Shown here: positions 49,198-62,054 of the stretch, in pieces | Layout: each line of letters opens with the position of its first letter | How positions within the stretch are numbered: the first letter of the stretch is position 1 | NCBI RefSeq assembly: GCF_949987535.1 | Contig: NC_080067.1 | Location: 31,710,039 to 31,774,038, forward strand | Origin: Balaenoptera acutorostrata | Taxonomy: Eukaryota > Chordata > Mammalia > Artiodactyla > Balaenopteridae | DNA: 64,000 nt | Direction: 5' to 3' | Translations under genes and position numbers: made by a program | The notes under the pieces: model-generated | The model's database searches: none | What the model saw: only the letters and a program-made list of their open reading frames with translations | Told to the model about the DNA's origin: nothing

Positions 49198-49408
49198 CAG
49201 TTGACCCTGAACAATGGGGGTTAAGGGTGCTGACCCTCAGCAGTCTAAGATCCACCTATAACTTTTCAGTTGGTCCTCTCATCCCTGGTTCACATCCGCG
49301 GATTCAACTAACTTCAGATCATGTGGTACTACAGTTCCTATTTAGTAAAAAAAAATCTGATTATAAGTGGATCCGCTGTTCAAACCTGTGTTGTTCAAGG
49401 GTCAACTG
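49198..49408. mobile_element. Tigger/pogo-type MITE, 211 bp
   Basis: Inverted ends: CAGTTGACCCTGAACAA at the left, GTTGTTCAAGGGTCAACTG at the right. TA lies directly outside both ends (49196-49197, 49409-49410). No coding capacity, and internal arms pair imperfectly. Confidence 0.88.
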
Positions 49409-49414
49409 TATGTA

Positions 49415-50835
49415 CAATTTAATGAGCTACTTTTTGTCTTTGTAAGGCACAGCAATTCTGGTGATAGACTTGGTAAAATCAGAAAGCAAAAACAACTAGT
49501 TCAAATATGCTACTCTTTGAATATGAAATTCATTTTATAATTGGGTGGGTCTGGTTTTTGAAATGGTTTTACAGTAATGGTGATACATTTATATTAATCT
49601 CTCTACTGTGGCTCAACAAAAGTTTTGTGGATTATAGACTAATTCATATGTGACGTTACCATGGATAATAAAAACGTTAGCTGTAAATTTTAAACTGAAT
49701 CAGTTTAAGTATTTCAGCAAGCGTAATGAGGTAGGTGAAAAATTCATTTCACAAAAAATTCTGCAGCAGGATTTCTTATGATACAAACAGAGCTCAGGAA
49801 GAAGATGTTTTTCATGGGTTTCCCCAACCCTTGTCCCTGAGAAACTGGCTCAAAAGGAGACCATGTTTATGAAAGGGAGGGCTGGGGTCTCTGCCATCCT
49901 ATTATGGCCCAACAAAGCCACTGGGGCAAAAAGAAAACCCCTTTCTGGCTTGGAGTGGGTACCATACGGTGGAGAGAGAGTGGAGAAGAGGAAGGAGGGC
50001 AGCGAAGAGTGAGCCTCTTCATAAAGAAACTTCAAGAGTAGGAAGAGAGAATTAGCAGCAGGTACAATAAAAAGTAAACGGTCTTGAAGTAAGAGCCTTA
50101 ACAAGGATTAAGTTTTATGGAACCCCCAACTAGAAGGTAAGTTTCCTAAAGAAAGATTTTTATTTTTTTACTCCTGTACTCCTAGTACATAGAACAGTGC
50201 CTGCACATGGTAGGTATCCAAAAACTATTGTTTAAATGAAGCTTTTTCCTGTGTAAAATCCTATGCTACACCCTTTAAGAAAATCTACACTAAAAGCTTG
50301 AATTATTCTTCCACATCTCTGGGTATATTTTTGTTTTCTCTGAATACAATTCCCTACAGATTCTGGATCATTATGGACTACAGGATTTATGCACTTTACA
50401 CATCAGTTTCTCTCTGTAAATTTCCTTTATTTAAAAGCTTTCTGACTGTTAGTTGATTCACATGGAGATAGTTGCCCTGAATTTGTATATTTTTGTCCCT
50501 TTTGCATTGTCTATAGTATTACATTATTGTGCTCATAATATAAATTGCAGACGTAATTCTCTTGACCACATACTATCTCTACAACCTCATATGTAGAGAT
50601 TACTATGTTAAAAATTATTTATATTTACTAAATATGTAAATATCACACACACATACATGACATATAATACTGTTTACATATTATATACTTTTATTTATAC
50701 ATATAATTATGTAATACATAATACTAAACCACAGGGCTGGAAAGCATAGGTAAACCGGTCATATTTCTAACTTCTCAAGCAGATAACTGTTGTTACACTT
50801 CAATTTAAAACTACCTTGGATGAGGCCAAATAGAA
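49415..50835. other. PLSCR4 5' intron, no feature recognised
   Basis: AT-rich, with no supported exon. The minus-strand frame at 49850-50104 lacks family features. Confidence 0.4.
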
Positions 50836-50839
50836 GATT

Positions 50840-51220
50840 TTTTTTTTTAATAAATTTATTTTTTAATTTGTTTTTGGCTGTGTTGGGTCTTTGTTGCTGC
50901 ACACAGGCTTTCTCTAGTTGCGGCGAGCAGGGGCTGCTCTTCGTTGTGGTGCACGGGTTTCACATTGCGGTGGCTTCTCTTGTTGCGGAGCACGGGCTCT
51001 AGGCTCACGGGCTTCAGTAGTTGTGGTGCACAGGCTTCAGTAGTAGTGGCACGCAGGCTCAGTAGCTGTGGCTTGCAGGCTCTAGAGCACAGGCTCAGTA
51101 GTTGTGGCACACGGGCTTAGTTGCTCCGCGGCAATGTGGGATCTTCCCAGACCAGGGCTCGAACCTGTGTCCCCTGCACTGGCAGGCGGATTCTTAACCA
51201 CTGCGCCACCAGGGAAGTCC
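50840..51220 (-). mobile_element. CHR-type SINE, long older subtype
   Basis: Reversed SINE ending 'gccaccagggaagtcc' with repeated 'cagtagttgtggc' arms that make it about 380 bp. Flanking duplication is degraded. Confidence 0.9.
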
Positions 51221-51229
51221 CGAAAATGG

Positions 51230-53255
51230 GATTTTTTTAAGTGAAAATTTTAAATATTTTTTTAGAAAAGATTTAAAGTATTTTTTAAAGGAGCAGTTAG
51301 TTATAAAGAGCTGAGGAGTTACCTACTGATTAATTAATGAATTAATTCTTCAAATGAACTGATATAATATACATAAAACACTCAGTGTCATTGGATTTCA
51401 GTTTTAGATATCAATTATTAATTATCTGTGAGGTTCCAGGAACTTTGTATATGTTGATTGAGGTGGATATTACAATTTTCATTACACAGGTAAGGAAACA
51501 GAAGCCCACAGAGTTTAAATAATCTGTTCAAGGTCACAGTTCTATAAACTGGGGAAAGAGTAGTTCAAAACACCATCATCAGAGGCCAGATTAATATTCT
51601 AAATGCCACTGAAAATTACTTTCTGCACCTTGCTGCCCTCTCCAGCTCTCCCCACTACTATTATTGTACTCTACTCTCTAAAATGAAAATAGGCTTTTCT
51701 ACTGAACTCCCTTTCAACTTCCCTTTTGTAAGATTTTTGAAATATATGTACAATTGGGAGAGAAATTATCCATGAACCAGGAGGAAAAAAATTCATAAGA
51801 GGTCACATGTTCCAGTTCTGAGTCAGATTCAGTAAATCTACACAACTGAATGCAATTAATGTAGAAAAAATGATTGGGCATTTGAAGGTCCTGAAAATTA
51901 AACAGATGCAAGAGCACGGGAGAAGAAGTCCAGAATGGGAAACACTATGAAACCAGAATCAGTTTCCTAATTTTTCTCTGGTATCTCTAGCATGATACTA
52001 TTTCAAGGCAGCCTGACACACAGTAGCAAGTGCCAGATGCAGAGAGATCAGGAGAAGCCCTCTGGTCCTGGCTTAAGCAGAGGCAAAGGGGAATCGCTGC
52101 AGCTCAGAAAGAGTTGCAGAATTCCCCAATATTTTCTCATTTTCTCCATTCCCTCATGTTGGGGAAGAAAATACAGTTTTTAAGTAAAGGAATTAAATAT
52201 TTTTTCTATTGTGCATATTTAATTATTCAAGTACCGAAACATATATTTATGTACCTATTATAAAGAACTAAGAAAATGATTCCAAAAATCAGGAACATGA
52301 TCAAATTTTCAGATGTTTTACTTCTTTTCTATTGAGAAAACTTCTTTGAAAACTTTTATAAGTACATAAATGTCCAATATTAAAACAATTCAAAAACAAC
52401 TGAGACAATAAATTTAAAATAAAAATTAACACCTTCTGTAGCCAAATCTAAAGGGGGTATTTCATATAGATTTTTAAATTGGATCAAGTTGCTAAAGATT
52501 TTTTTTAATAAATAAATATTTTTTAGATTATGACATTAAATCAGGTGTCTTTTAAAAATTTTCTGTTACAGTACTATGCAAGGGTACTTAGCATAGCAGA
52601 AATTTGCAAAAGGATGATTAATAGGATATGCAACGTTCCTACAAGGATTTTCCAAATTATTAGCTCATCATTTGAGGTTACCACCTCCAAAATGAGTGTA
52701 GCTATGTCTTCAACACTCCACTCTTACCAAGAATATTTAAGAAAGTCAATTTGCTACATATATTACTAAATAATATGGTTCAGTTTGTTCTCATGTGTAA
52801 AAATTATGAAATTTTCATCACGTTGACACTGAAGGAAAACTACGCATATGTTTCACAGAGAGCTTCAGTCACACACAGAACACACCCAGACACGTATAGG
52901 TTAAGTATACCTGTATAAAAGTTTGAACAAATTGATTTCCAAAGTTCCTTCCTGCACAAAGATCCTACAGCTCAGCAAGCAAATATGGTGATTCTCAAGG
53001 AGGCGGCGGGTAGCTGTATAAAAGAAATCTAGAGCTACTCCAAATAGGACTTAGCGCACAGCAGACCAGGTGAGGCTCACGCTGCTAGTGCACTCTGAGA
53101 ACCACTAGGCTAGAGAACTTCCTTCACAAAGTGTATGAGGTTCGAAACCATTTTCCAAGCAATGCTGACATGCCCCTCACCCCCCAACACACGCCCAACT
53201 TCGGATAACATCCATTCCTCACTCAAAAAAAAGCCATCTTCTAAAAGAATCACAT
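51230..53255. other. PLSCR4 5' intron with a MIR relic
   Basis: An antisense MIR-like block lies at about 51400-51560 ('ggtaaggaaacagaagccca'). The rest is unassigned. Confidence 0.4.
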
Positions 53256-53257
53256 TT

Positions 53258-53662
53258 TTTTTTTTTTGCATCTTTATTGGAGTATAATTGCTTTACAGTG
53301 TTGTGTTAGTTTCTGCTGTATAACGAAGTGAATCAGCTATAGGTATATATATATCCCCGTATCTCCTCCCTCCCACCCTCCCTATCCCACCCCTCTAGGC
53401 CGTCACAAAGCATTGAGCTGATCTCCCTGTGCTATGCAGCAGCTTCCCACTAGCTAGCTATTTTACATTTGGTAGTGTATATACGTCAGTGCTACTCTCT
53501 CACTTCGTCCTAGCTTACCCTTCCCCCTCCCTGTGTCCTCAAGTCTGTTCTCTGCATCTGCGTCTTTATTCCTGCCCTGCCACTAGGTCCATTGGTACCA
53601 TTTTTTATAGATTCCATATAAATGCGTTAGCATACGGTATTTGTTTTTCTCCTTCTGACTTT
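53258..53662 (-). mobile_element. 5'-truncated L1 3' end
   Basis: Starts with a T run and 'gcatctttattggagtataa', then the L1 3' UTR complement through 'gtgctatgcagcagcttccc' to 'ttctccttctgactt'. Flanks share taaaagaa. Confidence 0.8.
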
Positions 53663-55355
53663 TAAAAGAAACTTATCTTAATAAATTCAATTAAACCTTC
53701 AATTTACTAATATAATACCTACCTAAGTTTTTTCCTCAAACCTCATTTGTAAACCAAGGTAAACTTCCTCTAAAGTTCAAGAGAAATCCAAAATTTGTAA
53801 GATTTTTGTTTTAAGTGATACATTCTCATTCTCGTAGGAGTACAGAATGAAACAGTAGTAACTGTAAACTTCATAAATATCTAGCACAGTAGTTAAGAAA
53901 ACACATTATAGTGAAATGTTATAAAATCATATTCCTTTAAAAATATGGTCACAATAATTTTGTAAAAATAATTAAAATGCTTACAATAATCTGCACAATA
54001 TGGAAAGTTTTGTTTTTAAAAGTATTTAAAATCTAGAGAATATGCTAAAGTATAAATAATATTTCCTTTTCAAATTTTCTATAAGAAATGTATAATAGAT
54101 ATTATAATCTGAAATGAAAAAAATAATAGAAATAGAACTGACAATCTAGACTCTTATAGTGAATTTAACTAAAATGACCTGAGGTTCATAATAGATGAAA
54201 ACTTTACACACCTTTCCAAGCACAATTCTCTTTACAGACTTGAAGCCAAAATCTTGGCTCCTGTGGTGTATTGTGTTAGTTTTATGGGTTTCCTAGTCAC
54301 CAGGGAACTAGATAGTTGAGTGGGCTCAGTATGAATGGATTAAAGTCTGATGATTGTGAAGGATTCTGTCATTCCTGTTCCACACCTTGGGAACTTAATA
54401 TGTTGCTGTTACATGGGCTGGAATTAAGAAACTATCCTACTCAAAAAGCAATTACAGAGGCCTGCACTAACAAGATAAATTTAGCTCTGTTACTTTGGAA
54501 TAAAACATGCAGTAGAAGTAACCCAGAGACACATGGAATCTTTCATTAGAACAATACATGGAATATATATTTAATTATATATTTGCATGAAATTAATCCT
54601 ACAAGAAACTTGAGAGAAACGGTGACTAATTTTCACGATGAACAAATGAAAATGTTGGCAAAATCTAATCAATTTATATTCTGTTTTTATAATTTATACA
54701 AACATTTTTCTTGTTTTAGTCACACCATGGTTCCTTCCAAACAAAAGGTCTATGGTAGGACATTTCCTTCTTTTTAGCAGGAGGTTGGTTATTCAGCTTT
54801 ATTTAAAAACAAAAGAATTAGATTAAATGGGAGCAAACTGATAGTCACAGTTGATAGATAACTTTTATTAAATGTATTAGCTTAATTTTTTTAAAGAGAA
54901 AATCAGGTCTCTCCATTTTAGCTTTCAGAGGAGGCATGTTTTTGTTACCTGGAGTACAAAAAATTCCAGAAGAATAATATAATCATGATGTTTATATAAT
55001 ACATTTTAGGAAACACTACCATGACAATCATGATATCTAAAAGATTGCCAGATAATGCCTTATTGTGTCATTTTCTGGCTAGTCTTCTAGCATTAAAAAC
55101 TGTAACAAAACAGGATGTCAGGTGACCTACAATTAAATCATTTTGATAAACCTTACATGTATAAAAACAGCCATTTTAAAATGTGTTATCTGCAAAAGTA
55201 CATATATTTATATCACAAAAAGAATCCTTCCTACCTAGATCCCCATTTCCCTTCTCAAAAGGCAGCCACAGATACTAGATTTTTTGTGTCCTCCAAGAGG
55301 TTTTCGAAGCAAACACAAACTAATATGTATGCCTTTTAATACAAATGGCAGTTTC
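53663..55355. other. PLSCR4 5' intron, no feature recognised
   Basis: AT-rich. Open frames at 54316-54777 have no homology I recognise and no splice context that supports an exon. Confidence 0.4.
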
Positions 55356-55359
55356 CTAT

Positions 55360-56760
55360 ATACTGCTTTGTATCTTGTTTTTTCATTTATTAAAATTCTT
55401 TGATGTTGATTACATTTCAGTTCAGATAACCTTATTATTTTTAAAGGCTGCACCACAGTTCCACTGGCTGCTTGATGAAAATTTAAATTGTTCCCAAATG
55501 TATGCCATTACAAACAATGCTGAAATAAATTTACATATTTTGTGCACCAGTGTATTGAATCCCCGGAAGTAGAATTGCTGGATAAGTTTTGAACATTTTT
55601 ATTTTGACATATATTGTCAAACTCTTTGCCAAGAATCTGAATCAACTCACATACCAGACAAAAACGTGTTACATTCCTAACACTATGTTTTATCAAAATT
55701 TTGTCATTGTCAATCTGAAAGGTGAAAACATTTCAGTTTTATTTTCCATATCTTGAGCAGTTTTTAGTCTTTGCTTAAAAGTCATTTTCAGCTCCATTTC
55801 TGTGAACTGCCTGTTTGTCATGTGCCCATTTTACTGTTTGCTAGGTTTTTTTAAAAGTTTCTTTTCAAGCTGCTCAACATCACTAATTATTAGAGAAATG
55901 CAAATCAAAACTACAATGAGGTATCACCTCACACCAGTTAGAATGGGCATCATCAGAAAATCTACAAACAACAAATGCTGGAGAGGGTGTGGAGAAAAGG
56001 GAACCCTCTTGTACTGTTGGTGGGAATGTAAATTGATACAGCCACTATGGAGAACAGTATGGAGGTTCCTGAAAAAACTAAAAATAGAATTACCATATGA
56101 TCCAGCAATCCCACTACTGGGCATATACACAGAGAAAACCGTAATTCAAAAAGACACATGCACCCCAATGTTCACTTCAGCACTATTTACAATAGCCAGG
56201 TAATGGAAACAACCTAAATGCCCATCAACAGAGGAATGGATAAAGAAGATGTGGTCCATATATACAATGGAATATTACTCAGCCATAAAAAGGAACAAAA
56301 CTGGGTCATTTGTAGAGACGTGGTTGGATCTAGAGACTGTCATACAGAGTGAAGTAAGTCAGAAAGAGAAAAACAAAATTGTATATTAACGCATATATGT
56401 GGAACCTAGAAAAATGGTACAGATGAACCAGTTTGCAGGGCAGAAGTTGAGACACAGATGTAGAGAACAAACGTATGGACACCAAGGGGGGAAAGTGGCG
56501 TGGGGGAGGGGGATGGTGGTGTGATAAATTGGGAGATTGGGATTGACATGTATACACTGATGTGTATAAAATGGATGACTAATAAGAACCTGCTGTATAA
56601 AAAAAAAATTTCTTTTCATGTTGTTTATATGAATAGTATTACAACTTTATTTTATGTTAAGAATTTTTTCTCAAATTTGTCATGAATGTTTACATTTTTG
56701 CCACACATTTTTTTGGATTTTTTTTGTAGTCTAATTTTTGCCTGTTTTACTGATTTTGAA
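55360..56760 (-). mobile_element. ancient L1, split by a younger L1
   Basis: Antisense old L1: 'acaaacaatgctgaaataaa', 'gaagtagaattgctggataa', 'gtgaactgcctgtttgtcat' at 55500-55840. It resumes at about 56608 with 'ttctcaaatttgtcatgaat'. The gap is the insertion at 55869-56607. Confidence 0.7.
55869..56607 (+). mobile_element. young 5'-truncated L1 inserted in an old L1
   Basis: Encodes the ORF2 tail ([27 protein letters not shown] ... [18 protein letters not shown]), then 3' UTR and A-tail. The duplication tttcttttca flanks it. A stop after FTIAR (about 56203) breaks the tail. Confidence 0.88.
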
Positions 56761-57831
56761 AATGTGATAATACTCAGTATTGTTGATAATGTGATGAGAG
56801 AAATATACTCTTACAAACTTTTTGAAGGACAGCATCTCTCTCATCCTGAAGAATGAGTACTATTAAAGTGATTTTAGGACAATGTTACTGAAATATATAA
56901 AGAGTATAAAAACTACTGTATTTTCTGTTTTTAAAAAAGTTAACAGGCTGTGAAATCCCTCCAGCAAAACTTTTCAATTGTGTGCCTATAAGAAACATCA
57001 TAGCAATCAATACTAAGGAAGTAGATAAAGGAAGGGATTTTCAAAGAAAGAACCTGAAAGAGAACATTCAAAGAGAAAGTAAATGAAGTGAACAATATGA
57101 AAAGCTCTGTGAAAGAAAATATATTTCTTCTACACTGAATGATAACTAATATATCCAGAAAGGAATTATATACCTAAATTACTAACTACAATCTCAAGAT
57201 CTTTACTATTTATTATTTTATTTTTCCTATTATAAAAACATCACTTTTTATTTACAAACATGTTTATAGAACAAAACATGAATATACATAATAATATATG
57301 CATACCTCAGAGCTATTGCATGTTCAGTTCCAGACCACAATAAAGCAAATACACATATATACATATAAATATATGTATATATACACACCCACATACATAA
57401 ACATTTATACATACTGTGGTTCAACTTGTTTTTTGTTTGTTTGTTTTTGTTTCAATTTATAATATACTTTGGACATATTTCCACTTTAGAACATTTAGAA
57501 CTATCAAATGTTTTAAACTATTATTATTCCACTGTAGATGTACAATTAATTATGTAACCAAATTCCAATCAATGGTTACAAAACTATTCCCAAGTTTTCT
57601 ATTACAAACAATCCTACTGTGACCATCTTTGACACAGATTTTTATTTGCACACTTAGGAGCACAATGAATTCCAATAAGTGAATGAATATTAAAAATTTT
57701 AAGTTACCACCATAAAAAAGTTTTACCAATACATTTCCACTAAGAGTTTGTTAATAGTATATTTCTCTCACCACACTATCACCAAAACTGAGCATTATCA
57801 CATTTTCAAAATCAGTAAAACAGGCAAAAAT
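56734..57831. repeat. 76-bp inverted repeat pair about 950 bp apart
   Basis: 56734-56809 and the complement of 57756-57831 agree over 76 bp with about 7 mismatches, including 38 identical bases at one end. Both look L1-derived. Confidence 0.85.
57298..57352. mobile_element. Tigger1-like end fragment
   Basis: 'gcatacctcagagctattgc ... ccagaccacaataaagcaa' matches one Tigger1 terminus. No second end nearby. Confidence 0.65.
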
Positions 57832-58800
57832 GGTCTTACTTTAATTGCATTTTTCTGATAATTAATGTGGCTGAGAGTCTTCATTCCCCTTATCATTTGT
57901 GTTTCTCTTACTTTGAATTGACACTTTTTATTCTCAAATTGGATTGTTGATCTTAAAAGTCCTTAATGAGAGTTCTAGGCATATTAGAAAATTAGCTCTT
58001 TTTCTGTTAACAATTTCCGTTTGTATCTGTTTTGTTTTGTTTTTCTTGCATGCAAATGTTAAGAATCATGTCCCTACATGGGCTTTAGGTTTTTCTATCA
58101 ACCTCAAAAATGCTTTCCCACATGCTACACTCACAAACATTCATTCAGCTTTTCTTCTTTTTTAGGTTTCATACATTTCGACTTAAATTAGTAAATCATC
58201 TAGATTTCATTTGTATGTTAACAGTGAGGGAAATTTCAAGTTTTATTATTAGGTTTCCCAAATAAACACCTGATCGTCGATACATGATGGATTAAATGTA
58301 TTTATTCTCCATTCCCTATTTTAAATGTATGCTTATCAAATGTCAGCTTTCCTTTTATTCTTAAATGTCTCTTCAGTTTCTTTGATTTGTCTGGTAGTAG
58401 ATCTATTCCCTAGTGGCCTTTTAATCACTACAGCTTTATAAGACCTTTTATTATATAGCAAAATCCCCGTATATATGTACACATATGTACATTTTTCTTT
58501 GAATTGAAATCTTCCTGGCAAGTAGTTGTTTTTCCACTTGAGCTAAACAGTTGCTTTAAAAACAAACAAAAAAAATTCGGTTAGGATTCTGTTTAATTTA
58601 TATGTTCTTTTAGAGAAATGATACCTTTGTCTAGAAGAATGTTATGTATTTCATTGTATTTTTATCTATACATTCTCATATATAGTATATTTTCATCTAT
58701 GTCCCTATAGCTTTATGTCTTTTTTTAAATACGTTTTTCAAGTTATTTCATGCCAAACGGAATGGTTTATTTTGTTCTATTTTCCAGTTTATACATAACA
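57440..58800 (-). mobile_element. ancient L1 fragments
   Basis: Antisense L1 order is recognisable: 'acaaacaatcctactgtgac', 'ttttctgataattaatgtgg', and 'tcactacagctttataagac'. Borders uncertain. Confidence 0.55.
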
Positions 58801-59214
58801 TCTATTGATAACTGTTAACGTGTCCTCCTGCCTACCTCACTGGCCTATACAACTCAACAACGTCATAAAGTATGATAATGAGCATTCTTGGCTTTTCCAA
58901 ATTTCCTGTAAGTGATGCTAGCGTTCCAAGGTTTACCGTGATAGCGAGATAGATGGAGGGTATCCAACTCGTAATGTAGTAACACCCAATATAAAATATT
59001 AAAGCTTTACCCTTTTAAGTAGGTGGGAATCGACCTTAGTGCATAATATCTTCATCTCTGTACTAGTTTGGGTAGATAACACACTAGATACGCAACAAAG
59101 TAAAAACTCAACTAAATTGTAGGTCCTAAGACCAGAAAACAAATGAAAGAAAATTCTAAGTCTTGAAACATAAACGTTTTATTTTATAGAAACAAAGCAA
59201 CTGTGCGCCGAAAT

Positions 59215-60090
59215 AAATTACCACCCGCCCCCCAAGTCTGCCTGACTGCCAAAGCGAGAGTTGGGTTCTCTCCTGTAATCCCCGTCTCTCTGCCAGCAAA
59301 GCACGTCAAGAAGTGGCTGCAAATCCTTTTACCTGCGAGTCGGCCAGGCCCGGGTCCGCAAAGCTGCGCGGAGCGAGCGCCCGCCAGAGACGCCAGCGGA
59401 GCCGCGTCCGGGGCAGGAGACGCGGGAAAGGGGCGCAGCGCGGCCGGGCAGCGCAGCCCGCTCTCCGGGGCGCGCTTCTCCGCGGCCGGAACGCTCTCCC
59501 CTACACAGCCTCCGTCCCCGGGCCACGACCGCCGACTTCAGATCCAGGGCGCCCCGACCTCTCACCCAGCGCCGGAGACGGCTCGCTGCCAGCCAGGCCC
59601 ACGCGTCCACCTGGCAAACATGCGCCGAGCGCCCCGAAACTTCGGAAACCACCTGGGGATGCGGCGCGGGGCGCGGCGGGCGGGGGGGCAGCCAGCCCAG
59701 GACACCGCGTGCCCCCGCGTCCGCCGGCCTCGGGCCTCTCCTCGAGGCGCCCGCGACCCGGCTCTCCGCCCGCCCGGCCCCACTCACCTCCCGCCCCGCC
59801 GTCCGCTCGGCACTCGCGACGCCAGGCCTGTGGTCTGAGTTTATCCAGGGAGGACAGAGAAAGGGGCGGGGCGGGGAAATGGAGAAGGAAGAGGAGGATT
59901 TTGAAATGAAAAACCACACAGAGCCCCGCGGGGGAGGGGTCGGGGGCGTGGTCCCGCGGGCGGGGACCCTCCCCGGGGCGCCGTCTCCCCGCCCCGCCCC
60001 GCCCTGCCCCGCCCCCGCGCTGGGAGCTCAGCCGCTGAGGGTCCGCTGCCCCTGGAGGCTCGGGCCGCCGCTGAAGCCCGCTTTCCAGTA
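59215..60090. promoter_or_regulatory. PLSCR4: CpG island, probable PLSCR4 promoter and leader exon
   Basis: The only long GC- and CpG-rich stretch in the window. It holds several GC boxes (for example 59863-59875 and 59985-60018) and no clear TATA box. On the minus strand two good splice donors lie inside it: GGAG/GTGAGT (exon end 59788) and CGCAG/GTAAAA (exon end 59333). Either could end a noncoding first exon that splices toward 41235. The assignment to PLSCR4 rests on position and strand only. Open frames through the island are a by-product of its GC content. Confidence 0.65.
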
Positions 60091-60099
60091 AAAATGCAC

Positions 60100-61550
60100 A
60101 GGAGACAGGAAAAGAGGGAAAACTACTTGTCACCGCTCACATGTGAGGTGAAGAAAAAGATAAAAGCAAGTCGACGGTTGCCTCTAATCCTAAAGGCACT
60201 TTCTAGAGCCTGTGAGGCAGGGCTTCGTGGCAGAGATTAAAGAGCCCATAAAGGAAAAGAAGAAACCAGCCTTTCGTAAGAGCCCTGTTAATTTGCGTCT
60301 GTCCCACCCCCCAGACCCTTGGCTTGGAGAATTGGCCTTGGCGATGCAATGCGGGCTGGAAACAGGCGCGGGGCCCAGGCATTTGTTTTCCTTTCCACTG
60401 GATTGGAGGAGGCCAGTTTGATGTTGGAGGGAGGGAGGGAGGAAGGGGTGCCAGAAAAGAGGAGTGGGGGAGCTGGGTCGCCTATGTTTTCTGAGAGAAA
60501 AATGGCATTTGTTAATTACTGTTGTTAGGCACAAGTATTGGTTTCAAACTAATGAAGTTTAGATCTGTGGTCCATGGGAAGGAACACAGCCCACTGACAG
60601 GAACTGAGGGAATCTAGATATCTCTGACCTTATAAAGAATCAGAAATGGACAGAAGTAAATTAGATTAAGTTCTGAAGAGTACTTGGCAGTGCCCCACTA
60701 TGGGAGAAGTTTGGATAGGGGAAGGCGTATGGGAGTGGAGTTCTGGAATTTTCCATTTTCCCCTTATGAATGCTATCTGCTACTGTGTGTGTGAAATAGA
60801 TTTTAAAAATTCATATTGCATTTCTCAGTAGTAATTGCATGGGGCATTACCCAAATACTGAAATAATGTTGTATTGAAAGGATAAAACGAAGTAGTGCCA
60901 AAACTACAGCTAAATATGATACTATTTATTAGCTTTGTTTTAAATTCATGAGAGTGATTCAGAGATTGAGTTTATGAATGCAAACATCCAAAATGATCAC
61001 ATGAATGATCCCCAATAATTCAGGAGCAAAACATGGTTTGTGAAACATATTGCTTTGGGGAGGGATAAAGAAACAATTGAAAATATTTCATATGCCCCAA
61101 ATCCCAAGTTTTGAGGGGAAGAATAATGATCAAACCTGTGTCTTCATGAAATTCCTGATCTGGTGATGTTCCAACTCAAATCCTTCAGGGGATGAAACAT
61201 TAACTGTTTTTTGTACTAATCCTACTTTATTTGCCCTATTGCTCCTTAGCTACATCTCTTAGTATTATTTTCTTTTTATTGGTTTTTCCTACATTACCAC
61301 AATCTTCTTAGAGTTAATATTGTACCTCTTCTCATGAAATTAGGAAGTTTGCAAAGCACTTTTTGGTACCTCAATCCTATATGTCATTGCTATCATGTTT
61401 TACATGCACACAAATTATAGACTACATAATTAAATGTTATGTTTTGCTAAAGCAATCAGTTGTCTTTATAGTTATTAGGAGATGAAAAAATAGTTTTTAT
61501 ATTTACCCACAAATACACAGTTATCTGCTCTCCATTTTTTCTTGTAGTTA
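60100..61550. other. upstream of the CpG island, no gene recognised
   Basis: Includes a short (GGGA)n tract near 60428. No exon, RNA gene or named repeat. Confidence 0.4.
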
Positions 61551-61554
61551 AAGA

Positions 61555-62050
61555 GTTTTATCTATTGTCACATCCCTTCAGGCTGGGGAATTTCCTTTAG
61601 CATTTCTTGTAGTGCAGAACAGCTAGAGATAAATTCTCTCAGCACTGTTTAATCTGAAAGTATTTTTTGTATGCATTTTAAAATGATATCTTCACTGGAT
61701 ATAGAATTCTGAGTGGACAGATTTTTCTTTTCTTCCCCAACAGTTTTGAGTTACATTTTTATCTGACAGGATTCAGATTTTTGGCTTTAAGGTAAAGTTT
61801 TTAGCTTTGGTTTTCTGCAGTTAGGCTGTGATGTGTGGTTTTCTTTGTATTTATCCTCCTTGGAAGTTTTTGAGCATCAAAGATAGATGATAGGTTGATA
61901 TTTTCACCATTTGGGAAATTTCCAACCATCATTTCTTTAAATTACCTCCCTATGCCATTCTCTATTCTTTCCTTCTGTAAATTTGATTAAATGTATCTTA
62001 GACCATTTAATGTTGCCTTACAGCTCAGCAAGACTTGTTTAATTTTTTCC
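61555..62050 (-). mobile_element. ancient L1/HAL1 fragment
   Basis: Antisense ORF1-side L1 sequence: 'tttagcatttcttgtagtgc', 'ttcactggatatagaattct', 'atttgggaaatttccaacca'. It ends next to the Tigger element. Confidence 0.65.
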
Positions 62051-62054
62051 AATA

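Noticed and set aside
59203..60133. Long overlapping open frames on both strands in the CpG island (up to 211 codons)
   Set aside because: Low-complexity Arg/Pro/Gly/Ala products with no domains. High GC content alone removes stop codons.
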